Assembly: GCF_030811455.1 (NCBI RefSeq)
Contig: NZ_JAUSQU010000001.1
Coordinates: 3,100,001-3,164,000, forward strand
Source: Streptosporangium lutulentum
GTDB taxonomy: Bacteria > Actinomycetota > Actinomycetes > Streptosporangiales > Streptosporangiaceae
DNA: 64,000 nucleotides
Direction: 5' to 3'
Part shown: positions 33,903 to 42,500 of the stretch, one piece after another
How positions within the stretch are numbered: position 1 is the stretch's first letter
Layout of the letters: each line of letters starts with the position of its first letter
Program-made: the position numbers and the translations under genes
Notes under the pieces: model-generated
Database searches by the model: none
Seen by the model: only the letters and a program-made list of their open reading frames with translations
Told to the model about the DNA's origin: nothing

Positions 33903-34487
33903 CTAAGCCTTGATTGGTGCGGCCGACCTGGCGGCCTGCTCGATCTTCGCGCAGTAGGCTGCACGGGCTTCCTCGTCGATCTGCTTCTCGTGTTCGGGGC
34001 GCACCCCGGTCCGGCCGTCGAGGCCCTCGCGCAGGATATCGGCGTGCCCGGCATGCCGGTTGGACTCGCCGAGGACATGGACCATGACGGCGAACAGGTT
34101 CGTGTTGGGATAAGGCTCCGGCCACCACGGCACGTGGCCGGGGGCGTCGAGGGGAAGCTCGTTGATCGTCGCGTCCGAGTGTTCCCACGTGCGCCGGTAG
34201 AACCCGATGATCTGATCGCGGGTCTCGTCCGCGGTCGCCCACAGATCGCTGCCGTTGGAGTCCTGCCACCGGGGCAGCGGTTCCGGGGAAGGGCGGTCGA
34301 AGACCTCGCCGAAGTACCTGGCCTCGACGGTGGCCACGTGTTTGACCAGGCCGAGGAGGTTGGTCCCGGTCGCTGTCAAAGGTCGGCGGGCGTCGTATTC
34401 GGACAAGCCGTCGAGTTTCCAGAGCAGCGCCTTGCGGTCCCGCCGCAGTCTCTCGTGCAGGTTGTCTTTCGCGAATTCATCGATCAT
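33903..34487 (-). CDS. DinB-family (DUF664) protein
   Basis: A 194-residue four-helix protein of the DinB/mycothiol-S-transferase type: LRRDRKALLWKLDGLSEYDA, TATGTNLLGLVKHVATVEAR with YFGEVF, and MVHVLGESNRHAGHADILRE. Three His residues in VKHV, MVHV and RHAGH form the usual metal site. Such proteins are metal-dependent thiol (mycothiol or bacillithiol) transferases. ATG 34487 is the first Met giving the family N-terminus; the longer frame adds six residues. Confidence 0.85.
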   Translation of the reverse strand: MIDEFAKDNLHERLRRDRKALLWKLDGLSEYDARRPLTATGTNLLGLVKHVATVEARYFGEVFDRPSPEPLPRWQDSNGSDLWATADETRDQIIGFYRRTWEHSDATINELPLDAPGHVPWWPEPYPNTNLFAVMVHVLGESNRHAGHADILREGLDGRTGVRPEHEKQIDEEARAAYCAKIEQAARSAAPIKA

Positions 34488-34764
34488 GCGGCATGAGCCT
34501 GCCATGGGCTGCTCGTGATCTCAAGATCCCGTACGTGGTCCGCAACGACTGGCAGAGCCGAGGCCTGGCCATGGCCGCCGTTTTTCACACTCACGGACGG
34601 CACTGCCTCGGGGCGAAGAGCGGGCGCCGTCGCCGGCCTCTGGCGGCCGCGAGGGCGTAAGGCCGAACGGGGCGGCGGAAACGGGCAGGCTGGACACCCT
34701 CACCAGGGTCAACCCTGCGACCGAGGATCGAACCCTGCCCGTCTGTCGTCAAACGATGACGTGC

Positions 34765-35062
34765 TCAAAGGATCAATGCATCACCGCTGTTCAGGATCTC
34801 AGCGTAGATCTCTTCCGGAGTGCCGTAGCCATGGATCTTGCGGGGGCGATTGTTGAGCTCGGCAGCGATGGCGTCCAGGTCGTCTTGGCTGAAGGTGCGT
34901 AGATCCGCGCCCTTGGGCAGGTACTGGCACAGGAGCCGGTTGGTGTTTTTGTTGGTTCCTCGCTGCCAGGGGCTGCGTGGTTTGCAGAAGGAGACCGGCA
35001 TCGTGGTCGCGCCGGTGAAGGCGCGATGCTCGGCCATCTCCCGGCCGCGATCCCACGTCAAC
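34765..35062 (-). pseudogene. IS30-family transposase, C-terminal fragment
   Basis: The frame holds LTWDRGREMAEHRAF, CKPRSPWQRGTNKNTNRLLC with QYLPKG, and AAELNNRPRKIHGYGTPEEI, the end of the IS30 DDE domain including the catalytic Glu-equivalent region. It begins abruptly at about 35062, where the opposite strand becomes the STAND NTPase remnant, so the junction marks a deletion or a one-ended insertion. Confidence 0.8.
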
Positions 35063-36085
35063 GAACTGCACGCCTGGGCAGCGCTACCGGGGTTCGGCGC
35101 GCACCTGATCCACGGCGTCGGCGGCCAGGGCAAGACCCGCCTGGCCGGCCAGTTGACCGAGGCGGGCTGGGCGACGGTATGGCTGAACCCCCGCACCTCC
35201 CCCCAAGCGTTGGAAGAGGTAAAGCTGATCATCGTTGACTACGCCGAATCCCGAACCGGCCAACTGCAGGCACTGCTGAAGGCCTGCGCCCAGCATCACA
35301 GCGCCACCCCGATCAAGATCCTGCTTTTGGCCCGTACCGCCGGATCCTGGTGGGACAACCTGAACGCGATGTCCGCGACAGCCGAGGCATTGCTGGACGG
35401 CACCCCCGTCAATGTCCTGCCGGCCTTGGAATCCGACCCCTCTGGTCGGGCGGGGGCCTACCGGGATGCGGCCCGCGCGTTCGCCGTCGTCCTGGACGTC
35501 ACCACCGCGCCGGTCGCGCCGGGGCACTCCTGGGCGGCTTTGGCCGCGGGGTTGCCGGAGCGGCTGCTGCGGCGCGTTGGGTTGGACAACGCGCTGACCG
35601 TGCGTATGAGCGCGCTGGCCGACCTGCTGGACACCGCCCTGGCCCCACCGGCCACCACCGGCGTCCGCACGGAGGTGGCCGGCTTCACGTCGGTCACCGT
35701 GCAGGGAGTAGGGGATCGGCTGCTGCGCCTGCTCCAGGCCCCGGCCATCGATCCCGCCGATCTGCAGCGGTGGGCCGATGGACTTCCCCCCATCAGCTAC
35801 GCCCTGGCCGAATGGGCCGCCCGCCTCACCCAGCGTCTGGTGACCTACCACCGAACCCACACCGGCTCCTCCGCCCTCGCCACCAGCCTGAACAACCTGT
35901 CGAACCGACTGGGTGAGCTGGGGCGGCGAGAGGAGGGCCTGGCCGCCAGCACCGAAGCCACCGAGACCTATCGCCGACTAGCGGAAACGCGCCCGGAGGT
36001 ACATCAGCGTGATCTGGAACGATCGTTGGAGGTCTTGGCTTGGCTGCGGGGCATCACCAGCAACGACGGTGATGCACCGAGTTGA
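35063..36085 (+). pseudogene. STAND NTPase-TPR protein remnant
   Basis: Starts mid-gene at the IS30 junction. Visible parts: P-loop GVGGQGKTRLAGQL; Walker B-like LIIVDYAES; a sensor segment KILLLARTAGSWWDNL; winged-helix-like regions; then TPR units SLNNLSNRLGELGRREEGLA and YRRLAETRPEVHQRDLERSL. The N-terminal domain is lost and the segment between GW-TVWLN and EEVKLIIVDYAE is shortened. TPR repeats are fewer than usual. Intact relatives are signalling NTPases, some acting in antiphage or cell-death responses. This copy has no own start codon. Confidence 0.6.
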
Positions 36086-36245
36086 CTGGCAGCTGCTGAA
36101 CCCCGTTTCTCAAAATCCTCTTGCGTGTTAAGACCCCTTCCAATCCCGACCCCAACAGCAAGGCGTTCAAGGACGATGAAGAGAATGCCACATATGACAG
36201 AAACCCTCCATCCCCTAAAACGCAACCGCAGAGAAAGGCGGGCAC

Positions 36246-36677
36246 TGACAGGCCGTACCGGTAGAGCAGCGGCAACACCTCGGTGATCTGGGGAGTTTTG
36301 CGCGCCCACGGCGGCAAGATGGCGGAGGAGAACCGTTGCCGCTCGCCGGTGTCGGGGCCGATGCGCTTGTCGTTGACACGGGGTGCGGTCACGTCGATCG
36401 CGCCGACCGCGGTGAGGATCTCCCGTGGCTGATGGGAGCCGTTACGGACGACCGGGCGGCGGCCGTGTTCGTCACGTTCGTCGGCGAACTGGGCGAGGTA
36501 GGCGTCGACTTCGGCCTTCAGCGCTTCGGCCGGCATCCGGCGGGCGCCCTCCCGGACGATCTCATCGATCAACGAGGAGGAGGAGCTGTCCGCAGGACGA
36601 CGATCGCCGCCGTTGGAGTCAGGGACTACGGTGAGCAACGGGTGTGCCTTCCCGACCGACGTTGGCGCGTCGGTCAT
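36246..36677 (-). pseudogene. IS256-family transposase, N-terminal fragment
   Basis: From ATG 36677 the frame gives SSSSLIDEIVREGARRMPAE, VVRNGSHQPREILTAVGAID and RFSSAILPPWARKTPQITEV, the N-terminal domain of IS256/Mutator transposases; it then ends at LLYRYGLS. The DDE residues are absent. It is a close relative of the element entering the window end at 63405. Confidence 0.85.
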
Positions 36678-36687
36678 GCTTGAGATC

Positions 36688-36924
36688 TCACGTGATCATC
36701 GGGAAGGCGTGATCGAGGTCCTGATCGAGGTCCCGCAGGCGGCCGGTCAATTCCTCGATCTGGGCTTGGGTCTGCTCGATCTGGCTGGTCAGCACCTGCT
36801 CGCGGGCGTCGATCCGGTCCAGCAGCCAGGTGCCGGGGTCGAAGGTGTGGGCGTTCAGGTGACGCGCCAGGTGGGGGTGGAGGTGCCCGTCAGCCGGCGG
36901 GTCATCACGTCGGTCATCGCCCAT
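36688..36924 (-). CDS. Coiled-coil fragment of unknown origin
   Basis: A 78-codon frame. The first 25 residues are a shadow of the IS5 remnant. Residues about 28-72 (WLLDRIDAREQVLTSQIEQT, then QAQIEELTGRLRDLDQDLDH) are a convincing heptad coiled coil. The N-terminus of a real gene may be lost. No family recognised. Confidence 0.25.
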   Translation of the reverse strand: MGDDRRDDPPADGHLHPHLARHLNAHTFDPGTWLLDRIDAREQVLTSQIEQTQAQIEELTGRLRDLDQDLDHAFPMIT

Positions 36925-37040
36925 TACATCCGCGATTCGAAGTTGGCTGGATCGTGTTCATAGCCGCGCACCAGGCGGCGGTGCAGGTCCGGGATGCCGT
37001 AGGCCTGTTCCACCACCCATCGCCCGGCCCACCTCACGCG
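36870..37040 (-). pseudogene. IS5-type transposase C-terminal remnant
   Basis: RWAGRWVVEQAYGIPDLHRR and LVRGYEHDPANFESRM stop at TAA 36924. In the next frame WAMTDVMTRRLTG follows. Together these match the end of IS5-like transposases (W.VE......RRL.R.YE..P...E....WA....MTRRL), with one frame slip. Nothing upstream belongs to it. Confidence 0.5.
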
Positions 37041-37076
37041 GTCCGGCAGTGAGCAGGGCCCGCCATGTGTGCCGAA

Positions 37077-37487
37077 TCAGTCGAGCAGTGCGGTTGCCTC
37101 GACCTCGACGAGCACATCCGGCTCGAAGAGGTAGTCGACACCGATGAGGCTGGCCGGCGGCATGGGAAGCTGGAGGCTGATCTCTTCGGCGACAGCCTCT
37201 ACTCCAGCCATGAAGTCGCCGATCTTCTCCGGGCTCCACTGAGTCACGTAGAACGTCAGGCGCAGCACGTCCGCGAACGAGGCGCCCGCGCCCGCCAGGC
37301 CGAGGGCGGTGTTCCGCAGTGCCTGGGCGACCTGCCCGGCAAGATCGCCGGGGGCCACCGGGGTTCCGTCGGCCTGGCGGGCGACCTGCCCGCTGACATG
37401 TACCTGAGTCGTGCCCTTGCCGACGGCCACGTGGTGGTAGGGGGTGGGCTGCATCATGCCTTCCGGCGTGAAGTGCTGGACAGTCAT
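37077..37487 (-). CDS. RidA/YjgF-family protein
   Basis: A 136-residue trimeric enamine/imine deaminase-like protein: MMQPTPYHHVAVGKGTTQVH, SGQVARQADGTPVAPGDLAG, QVAQALRNTALGLAGAGASF with VLRLTFYV, and the C-terminal ASLIGVDYLFEPDVLVEVEA. The usual arginine before T/Q-Y near the end is replaced: the segment reads DVLVEVEATALLD without the canonical R, so it may belong to a RidA subgroup with another activity. GGAGAAAC precedes the ATG. It is divergent from the HxlR gene at 37564. Confidence 0.85.
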   Translation of the reverse strand: MTVQHFTPEGMMQPTPYHHVAVGKGTTQVHVSGQVARQADGTPVAPGDLAGQVAQALRNTALGLAGAGASFADVLRLTFYVTQWSPEKIGDFMAGVEAVAEEISLQLPMPPASLIGVDYLFEPDVLVEVEATALLD

Positions 37488-37563
37488 GGCCGTTTCTCCT
37501 CAAAGTAGGTATCCGTAAGATATCTAGTACAAGAAGGACACTTCAACGAGACTAGGTTTCACC

Positions 37564-37935
37564 ATGGATACCGACGGCGAACTTCGCATCGACGCCCCGC
37601 ACCGCGAACTCCTCGATCAGGTGCTCGACAAGTGGTCCCTCGGTGTACTCAACGAGCTCTGCGAACACCCCTGCCGCTTCAACGAGCTGCGCCGGGCCAT
37701 TCCCGCAGTCACGCAGAAGTCGCTGACCGCGACTCTTCGCCGACTTGAGCGCAACGGGGTGATCGAACGCGAGGTCGTCTGCACGCGTCCGGTGGCGGTC
37801 AGGTACCGGATCACGCCGCTCGGCAAGACCCTGCGGCAGCCCATTGACGTCTTGCTGGCGTGGGCCTCGGAGCACATGCCCGCCATCGAACGCGCGCGCG
37901 GCGCTTTCGATACGCGGGAAGATACAGGCCTCTGA
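37564..37935 (+). CDS. HxlR-family winged-helix regulator
   Basis: A 123-residue HxlR protein: LLDQVLDKWSLGVLNELCEH, RFNELRRAIPAVTQKSLTAT, LRRLERNGVIEREV, YRITPLGKTL. The family's usual Cys near the N-terminus is not seen. The 76-bp region to the divergent RidA gene contains AGATATCT, an 8-bp palindrome suitable as operator core. It probably controls itself and RidA. Confidence 0.85.
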   Translation: MDTDGELRIDAPHRELLDQVLDKWSLGVLNELCEHPCRFNELRRAIPAVTQKSLTATLRRLERNGVIEREVVCTRPVAVRYRITPLGKTLRQPIDVLLAWASEHMPAIERARGAFDTREDTGL

Positions 37936-38083
37936 GCCTTCTACCCTGGCCGGCACCGGCCAGCCCTACAGACCCTCCACTCGGGTCAGAGAAGACCGAC
38001 ATCCCAGACGACTGCGGAGCGCTAGGTCGACGCGGCCGTAGTGGTTGATGGTTTTGGTGAGCTGGCGGTCGTCGGCGGCCTCG

Positions 38084-38101
38084 AATAAACGATCGTTTAT
38101 T
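38084..38101. promoter_or_regulatory. Perfect 18-bp palindrome at the recombinase gene
   Basis: AATAAACGATCGTTTATT is a perfect palindrome in otherwise GC-rich DNA, ending 7 bases before ATG 38109 and touching an alternative TTG start. It may be a resolution/crossover half-site core or an operator for the serine recombinase. Confidence 0.6.
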
Positions 38102-38108
38102 GACGATC

Positions 38109-38870
38109 ATGGTAGAGGGCTTCCACAGGTCCCAAAAACCCCTTCAAAAACCAGGGGTCGCCAACAACCTCCTGGCACCGTTTTCTGAGAATTCCGGGGT
38201 GACCGCACCCCCGCATCCCGCCGAACTGCTCGCCGCCGAACCCGCCGACCCGACCGGCATCAAGATCGGCTACGCCCGGGTCTCCACCGGTGGCCAGAAC
38301 CTGGAACGGCAACTCGACGCGCTCAAGGCGGCCGGGTGCCGGCGGGTGTTCGCCGAGAAGAAGTCCGGTGCCGGCGCCGAGCGGGCCGAACTCGCCGCGG
38401 CGCTGGAGTTCATGCAGCCCGGCGACACCCTCGTCGTGCCATCGCTGGACCGGCTGTCGCGTTCCCTGCAGGAGCTGATCACCACGGTGGCCGAGCTGCG
38501 CCGCCGCGAGATCGGCTTCACCTCACTGCACGAGAACCTGGATACCACCACCCCGGGCGGCCGGTTGGTCTTCCACGTCTTCGCCGCGCTGGCCGAGTTC
38601 ATCCGCGAGCTCATCATCTCCGGCACCCGCGAGGGACTGGCCGCCGCCCGGGCCCGCGGCCGCGTCGGCGGCCGACCCACCGTCATCACCCCCGACATCC
38701 TGCGCGCGGCCCGGGATCTGCTGCCCAACCCCGAGCACTCGGTCACCTCGATCGCCAAGCTGCTCGGGGTCAGCGCGGGCACGCTGTACAACCACATCCC
38801 CGATCTGCGCGAACTCCGCACAGGCAACACCAATCCCGACCCCAGAGATCCAGCTTCCACTGGTTCATAG
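38109..38870 (+). CDS. Serine recombinase (resolvase/invertase)
   Basis: A 253-residue small serine recombinase. Catalytic domain about 52-190: IGYARVSTGGQNLERQLDAL with the nucleophile in ARVS, the active-site Arg motif VPSLDRLSRSLQEL, and EFIRELIISGTREGLAAARA leading into the DNA-binding helix-turn-helix (VTSIAKLLGVSAGTLYNHIP). A 50-residue N-terminal extension (MVEGFHRSQKPLQKPG) precedes the catalytic domain and is unusual for resolvases, which start near the IGYARVS motif. It may be a remnant of Tn3-type mobility with the transposase relic at 33143. Confidence 0.85.
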   Translation: MVEGFHRSQKPLQKPGVANNLLAPFSENSGVTAPPHPAELLAAEPADPTGIKIGYARVSTGGQNLERQLDALKAAGCRRVFAEKKSGAGAERAELAAALEFMQPGDTLVVPSLDRLSRSLQELITTVAELRRREIGFTSLHENLDTTTPGGRLVFHVFAALAEFIRELIISGTREGLAAARARGRVGGRPTVITPDILRAARDLLPNPEHSVTSIAKLLGVSAGTLYNHIPDLRELRTGNTNPDPRDPASTGS

Positions 38871-39211
38871 CTCACTACCGCAGGTGACTGTAAAGCAGCG
38901 GTGTTAACGGCACGCCGTGGAGGGTCGACTTGGCGACGGCCCGAGTCTCCATGCGGCGTTCGGCTTCAAGTGGCGCCGAGGAGGCGGCCCAGCGCTTTCT
39001 GGATGGCAACACCGCCACCAGATCACTACTCAGCGATACCACGACCAGCGCAAATCCCAACCCTATCTCAAAATGTTACTAGAACACTAAGCACGAGCAT
39101 TTGCCCTTATTTTTTACAATTGACCCATTTCGGAAATAACATATTGGATCAACACCCCAAAGGATTTGTCATCGCGAGTCCATTCTACCTTATGTTCCGT
39201 GCGGGTAGAGA
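38871..39211. other. AT-rich spacer between recombinase and immunity candidate
   Basis: A minus-strand frame at 38875-39060 (MGFALVVVSLSSDLVAVLPS) could be a short membrane-protein relic but has no ribosome site. From about 39060 the base composition shifts clearly towards A+T, and this continues into the immunity candidate and the toxin tip. No other gene seen. Confidence 0.4.
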
Positions 39212-39547
39212 TCAGCCGGGCAACGAAACCAGCCGCGCAATTACCGCAACCCCAAGCACAAGAGATGCAATTCGCATTGATGTAGTACGGGCTATAACCA
39301 TAGACAGCATATTAATGCTGATAGCAGTATAGAAAATCAATCGTGCCACAAGAAGAGCGTCAGAATCTACACCTAAAGACTCCCCGGTGTTCCAACTGTA
39401 ATCATATACATCAATAAGGAAGCCCACGAGAGAAATCAACACACTTAGCGAAAACAACAGTGCCCAAACTAATGTGCGTGCCGCATGCTTCGCTTCCCCG
39501 CCTGGAACATCTTTCGAGGAGTAGCTGCCCTCAACTTGATCAACCAT
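39212..39547 (-). CDS. Small membrane protein, candidate immunity protein
   Basis: A 111-residue protein with three predicted helices at about 23-45 (ARTLVWALLFSLSVLISLVG), 62-84 (ALLVARLIFYTAISINMLSM) and 90-108 (MRIASLVLGVAVIARLVSLP). Its start lies nine bases after the stop of the giant RHS toxin gene on the same strand, the standard position of an immunity gene. Its A+T-rich composition matches the toxin tip. A membrane location fits protection against a toxin acting on the cell wall. No family recognised; the role is inferred from position. Confidence 0.6.
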   Translation of the reverse strand: MVDQVEGSYSSKDVPGGEAKHAARTLVWALLFSLSVLISLVGFLIDVYDYSWNTGESLGVDSDALLVARLIFYTAISINMLSMVIARTTSMRIASLVLGVAVIARLVSLPG

Positions 39548-39556
39548 GGACCTTCC

Positions 39557-42500
39557 TCACCTAGTGCCGCCAAGGATTCCCACCACGATAGGCTTGGCTG
39601 CCATAAAATCGCGCGCGTAACGTTGTGCTTTAATGGAGTCCCAGTGCTCGCGCCCTCCATTATAGACCGCTGCGATCCACGTTGCCTCCCCATCGCCCAA
39701 GTAGCCGCCTCCCATTTGGCTACGCAGCGTAGAGATGTAGGACGCAACAATAAATAGATTTGACGCAGGATTCTTCAACGTTCTGACAATAGCCTGCATA
39801 TCTAACGTATTTACATTTTCGTATTTATAGCCAAGGATTTGAGCGGCCAGCCCGATCTGCATGGAAACAGGTCCGAGCGAAGTCGCCATGGCCTCCGCTT
39901 TCCCCTGGAACATGTACCGGGCCTGGAGCGCAAGGTCATCGATCGCGGGAGGGTCGCCACCTACCTCGTTGAACGCGATACCGGCCAAGATCCAAGCCGG
40001 AACCCCGAAGTATGCGGCTGCGGCGGAGATTACATCCTTGTAACCCTTTACCCATCTTTCTTTGAAATTCATAACCTGTTCGCGAGCTTTTTCCTCGCTA
40101 ATGGTCTTCTTAAGGGTTGCATATCTTAAACCATCTATATCACGCCATGTTGGCCCCTTGACCTTGGCCCACTGTCGAGCGAATTCGTCAGCAGCTCGAT
40201 GCATGGCGGTACGACCATCTTTAACGGACTTGCTGTATACGCCTTCCGCACATCCCTGTCCATGCTCTACGCAATCGCCTGGATCCTTCACGGGATACTG
40301 GTTATGGTATGCAGCAGTCACCGCCCACAGAATTGAAAGTGTCTTATCGCTATGAATAGGTGCGTATTTTGACATGTAGTCATTCTGCGCTTCTTCATTC
40401 GCATACCAGAAGTCAATCACTTGATCGTCCGTCCTTTTGGGCACGGGCCGACCATTCGGCATGTATTCAAAACCCAGTCTTTCGATCTCATCATCTGAGA
40501 GATGCGGGCGATTCTCATAATCGTAGCCAGGGGCTGTGGTGTAGTCAGCCCACCATCTGGCCCTGGCGTCGGTTTCAAAACACATGCCCGAACTGCAGAT
40601 GTACCCGCTGTTAACAGCATACGGATCGCTGAGCGAAATAGAGGGAGCGGTTGCAAGCCAGGAATGCCCGGTGGGGTCGATACCGGTAAGAGGCGCCGCG
40701 TTGGCATAGGTGTAGCGATTGGCCTGCACCGACGGGTTCGGGTCCAGGGTCACGGTGTCGCGGGAGGCGAAGGCGCCGGTGCCGGGCTGATACCAGCGGG
40801 CGTTCATGTTGACCTTGCCGGTGTCCGGGTCGGTGTATTCACCCTGGTAGCCGAGCGTGCGTTGGGTGCCGGAGCGATGGGTGACCTCGCCGAACGGGTC
40901 GTAGGCGGTCGAGTCGACCAGGGCGGTGCCGGAGAAGGTGGCGACCACGTCACCGTGCAGATCGGCCATCACGCCGAGCGCGGGGCCGGTGCCTTCTTGC
41001 AGGCTGAGCAGCCCGCCGGACAGGTCGCGGCCGTACTTGGCCTGGGTGGCGCCGGCGGCGTCGGTGACGGTGACGATGTCGTTGTCCAGGCCGGAGTAGA
41101 CAAAGCGCTGCTGGGTGGCGCCCTGGGTGCGGGAGGTCACCCGGCCGAGCGCGTCATAGCCGTAGGAGGCCTCACCGTCGATGATCATCCGGTCGAAGGC
41201 GTCGAAGGTCAGGTTTTTGGTGACCCCGGCTTTGGTCTCGGTGGCGGTGGTGCCGCGGGGGGTGTAGGTGTAGTCGACGCCGGCGCCGGAGGTCAGCCGG
41301 TTGCGCTCGTCGTAGGTGAAGGTCTTGCTGCCGGCGCTGGTGCGGTTGCCAGCGTCATCCCAGCCGTACGCGGTGCTCGCGCCGCCGGGGGCGGTCCAGG
41401 AGGTCAGCCGTCCGGCGTGGTCGTAGCCGTAGCTGTTGGTGCCCGCGCCGGCGGTGCCGGAGGTGGTCTTGGAGGTGAGATTGTCGTCCTTGTCCCACCC
41501 GTAGGCGATCTTCGACAGTTCGGAGCCGGAGCTGTTCTTCAGCGTCTGGGAGGTGAGCCGGTTGGCGGCGTCGTAGGTGTAGGCCTGGGCGTTGACCGGG
41601 TTGGCCGAGGTTTTGCTGAGGAGGTTGTCGGCTTTGTCGTAGTCGTAGGTGAAGGTGCGCCCGGTCACCGGGTCCCCGGCGGTCTTCAGCCGGCTGGCGG
41701 CATCCCAGGTGTAGTTCGCCATGCCGGTGGCGTCGATGCGCTGGGTGGGGTTGCCCAGGGCGTCGTAGGTGTAGGCGGCGATCTGGTTGGTGGCCTTGGA
41801 GGCCTTGGTCAGCAGGCCGCGGTCGTTGTATTCCAGGCTGTAGTCGCCGATCGCGGTGACTCGGCCGGCCTGATCGTAGCTGACGGTGCGCTCAGGGGTG
41901 GTCACTGAGGCCCCCGTGCCGGTTTCCTTCACTACTTGCCCGAGAGGGTCGAAGGTGCGGTCGATGCGCACCCCGCCCGGCTGCAGGCTGGAGGTGGCGT
42001 TGCCTGCGGCGTCGTAGAGGGTGGTCCAGGTCCGATCGGCCGCGCTGGGATGGGCCGCGGTGGCCGGCTCGATGACCGACTCGACCAAGCCCAGGGTGTT
42101 GTAGCTGGTCCAGGTCGTGTTGCCGCGGCCGTCGGTGGTGCGGGTGCGCGCGCCGGTGGCGTCGTAGCCGAACGTCGAGGTGATCGACTTGTTGGTGGAG
42201 ACCGGCTCGATGAGTGCGGTCATCCGGCCCAGGGCGTCGAACTGCTGGCGGGTGATGTGTCCCTCGCCGGAGGTGGTGGACGTCGGGTTGCCGGCCGGGT
42301 CGTAGCCGACACCGAGGGTGCGGACGACCGCTCCGGTGCGGGTGAGGTCCTTGGCGGCGATCTGGCGTCCGGCCAGGTCGTATTCGATTTCGGTGACGTT
42401 TTCCAGCGGGTTGGTCACCTTGGTCTGCCGGCCCAGGACGTCGTAGCCGATGCTGGTTTTGTTGAGGTTCGGGTCGGTAACGGCAGTGACCTGGCCGGCG

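Noticed and set aside
34717..34738. T-loop-like GGTTCGATCC on the minus strand, suggesting a tRNA
   Set aside because: The T-stem has only three pairs, and no D-arm, anticodon arm or acceptor stem can be formed around it.
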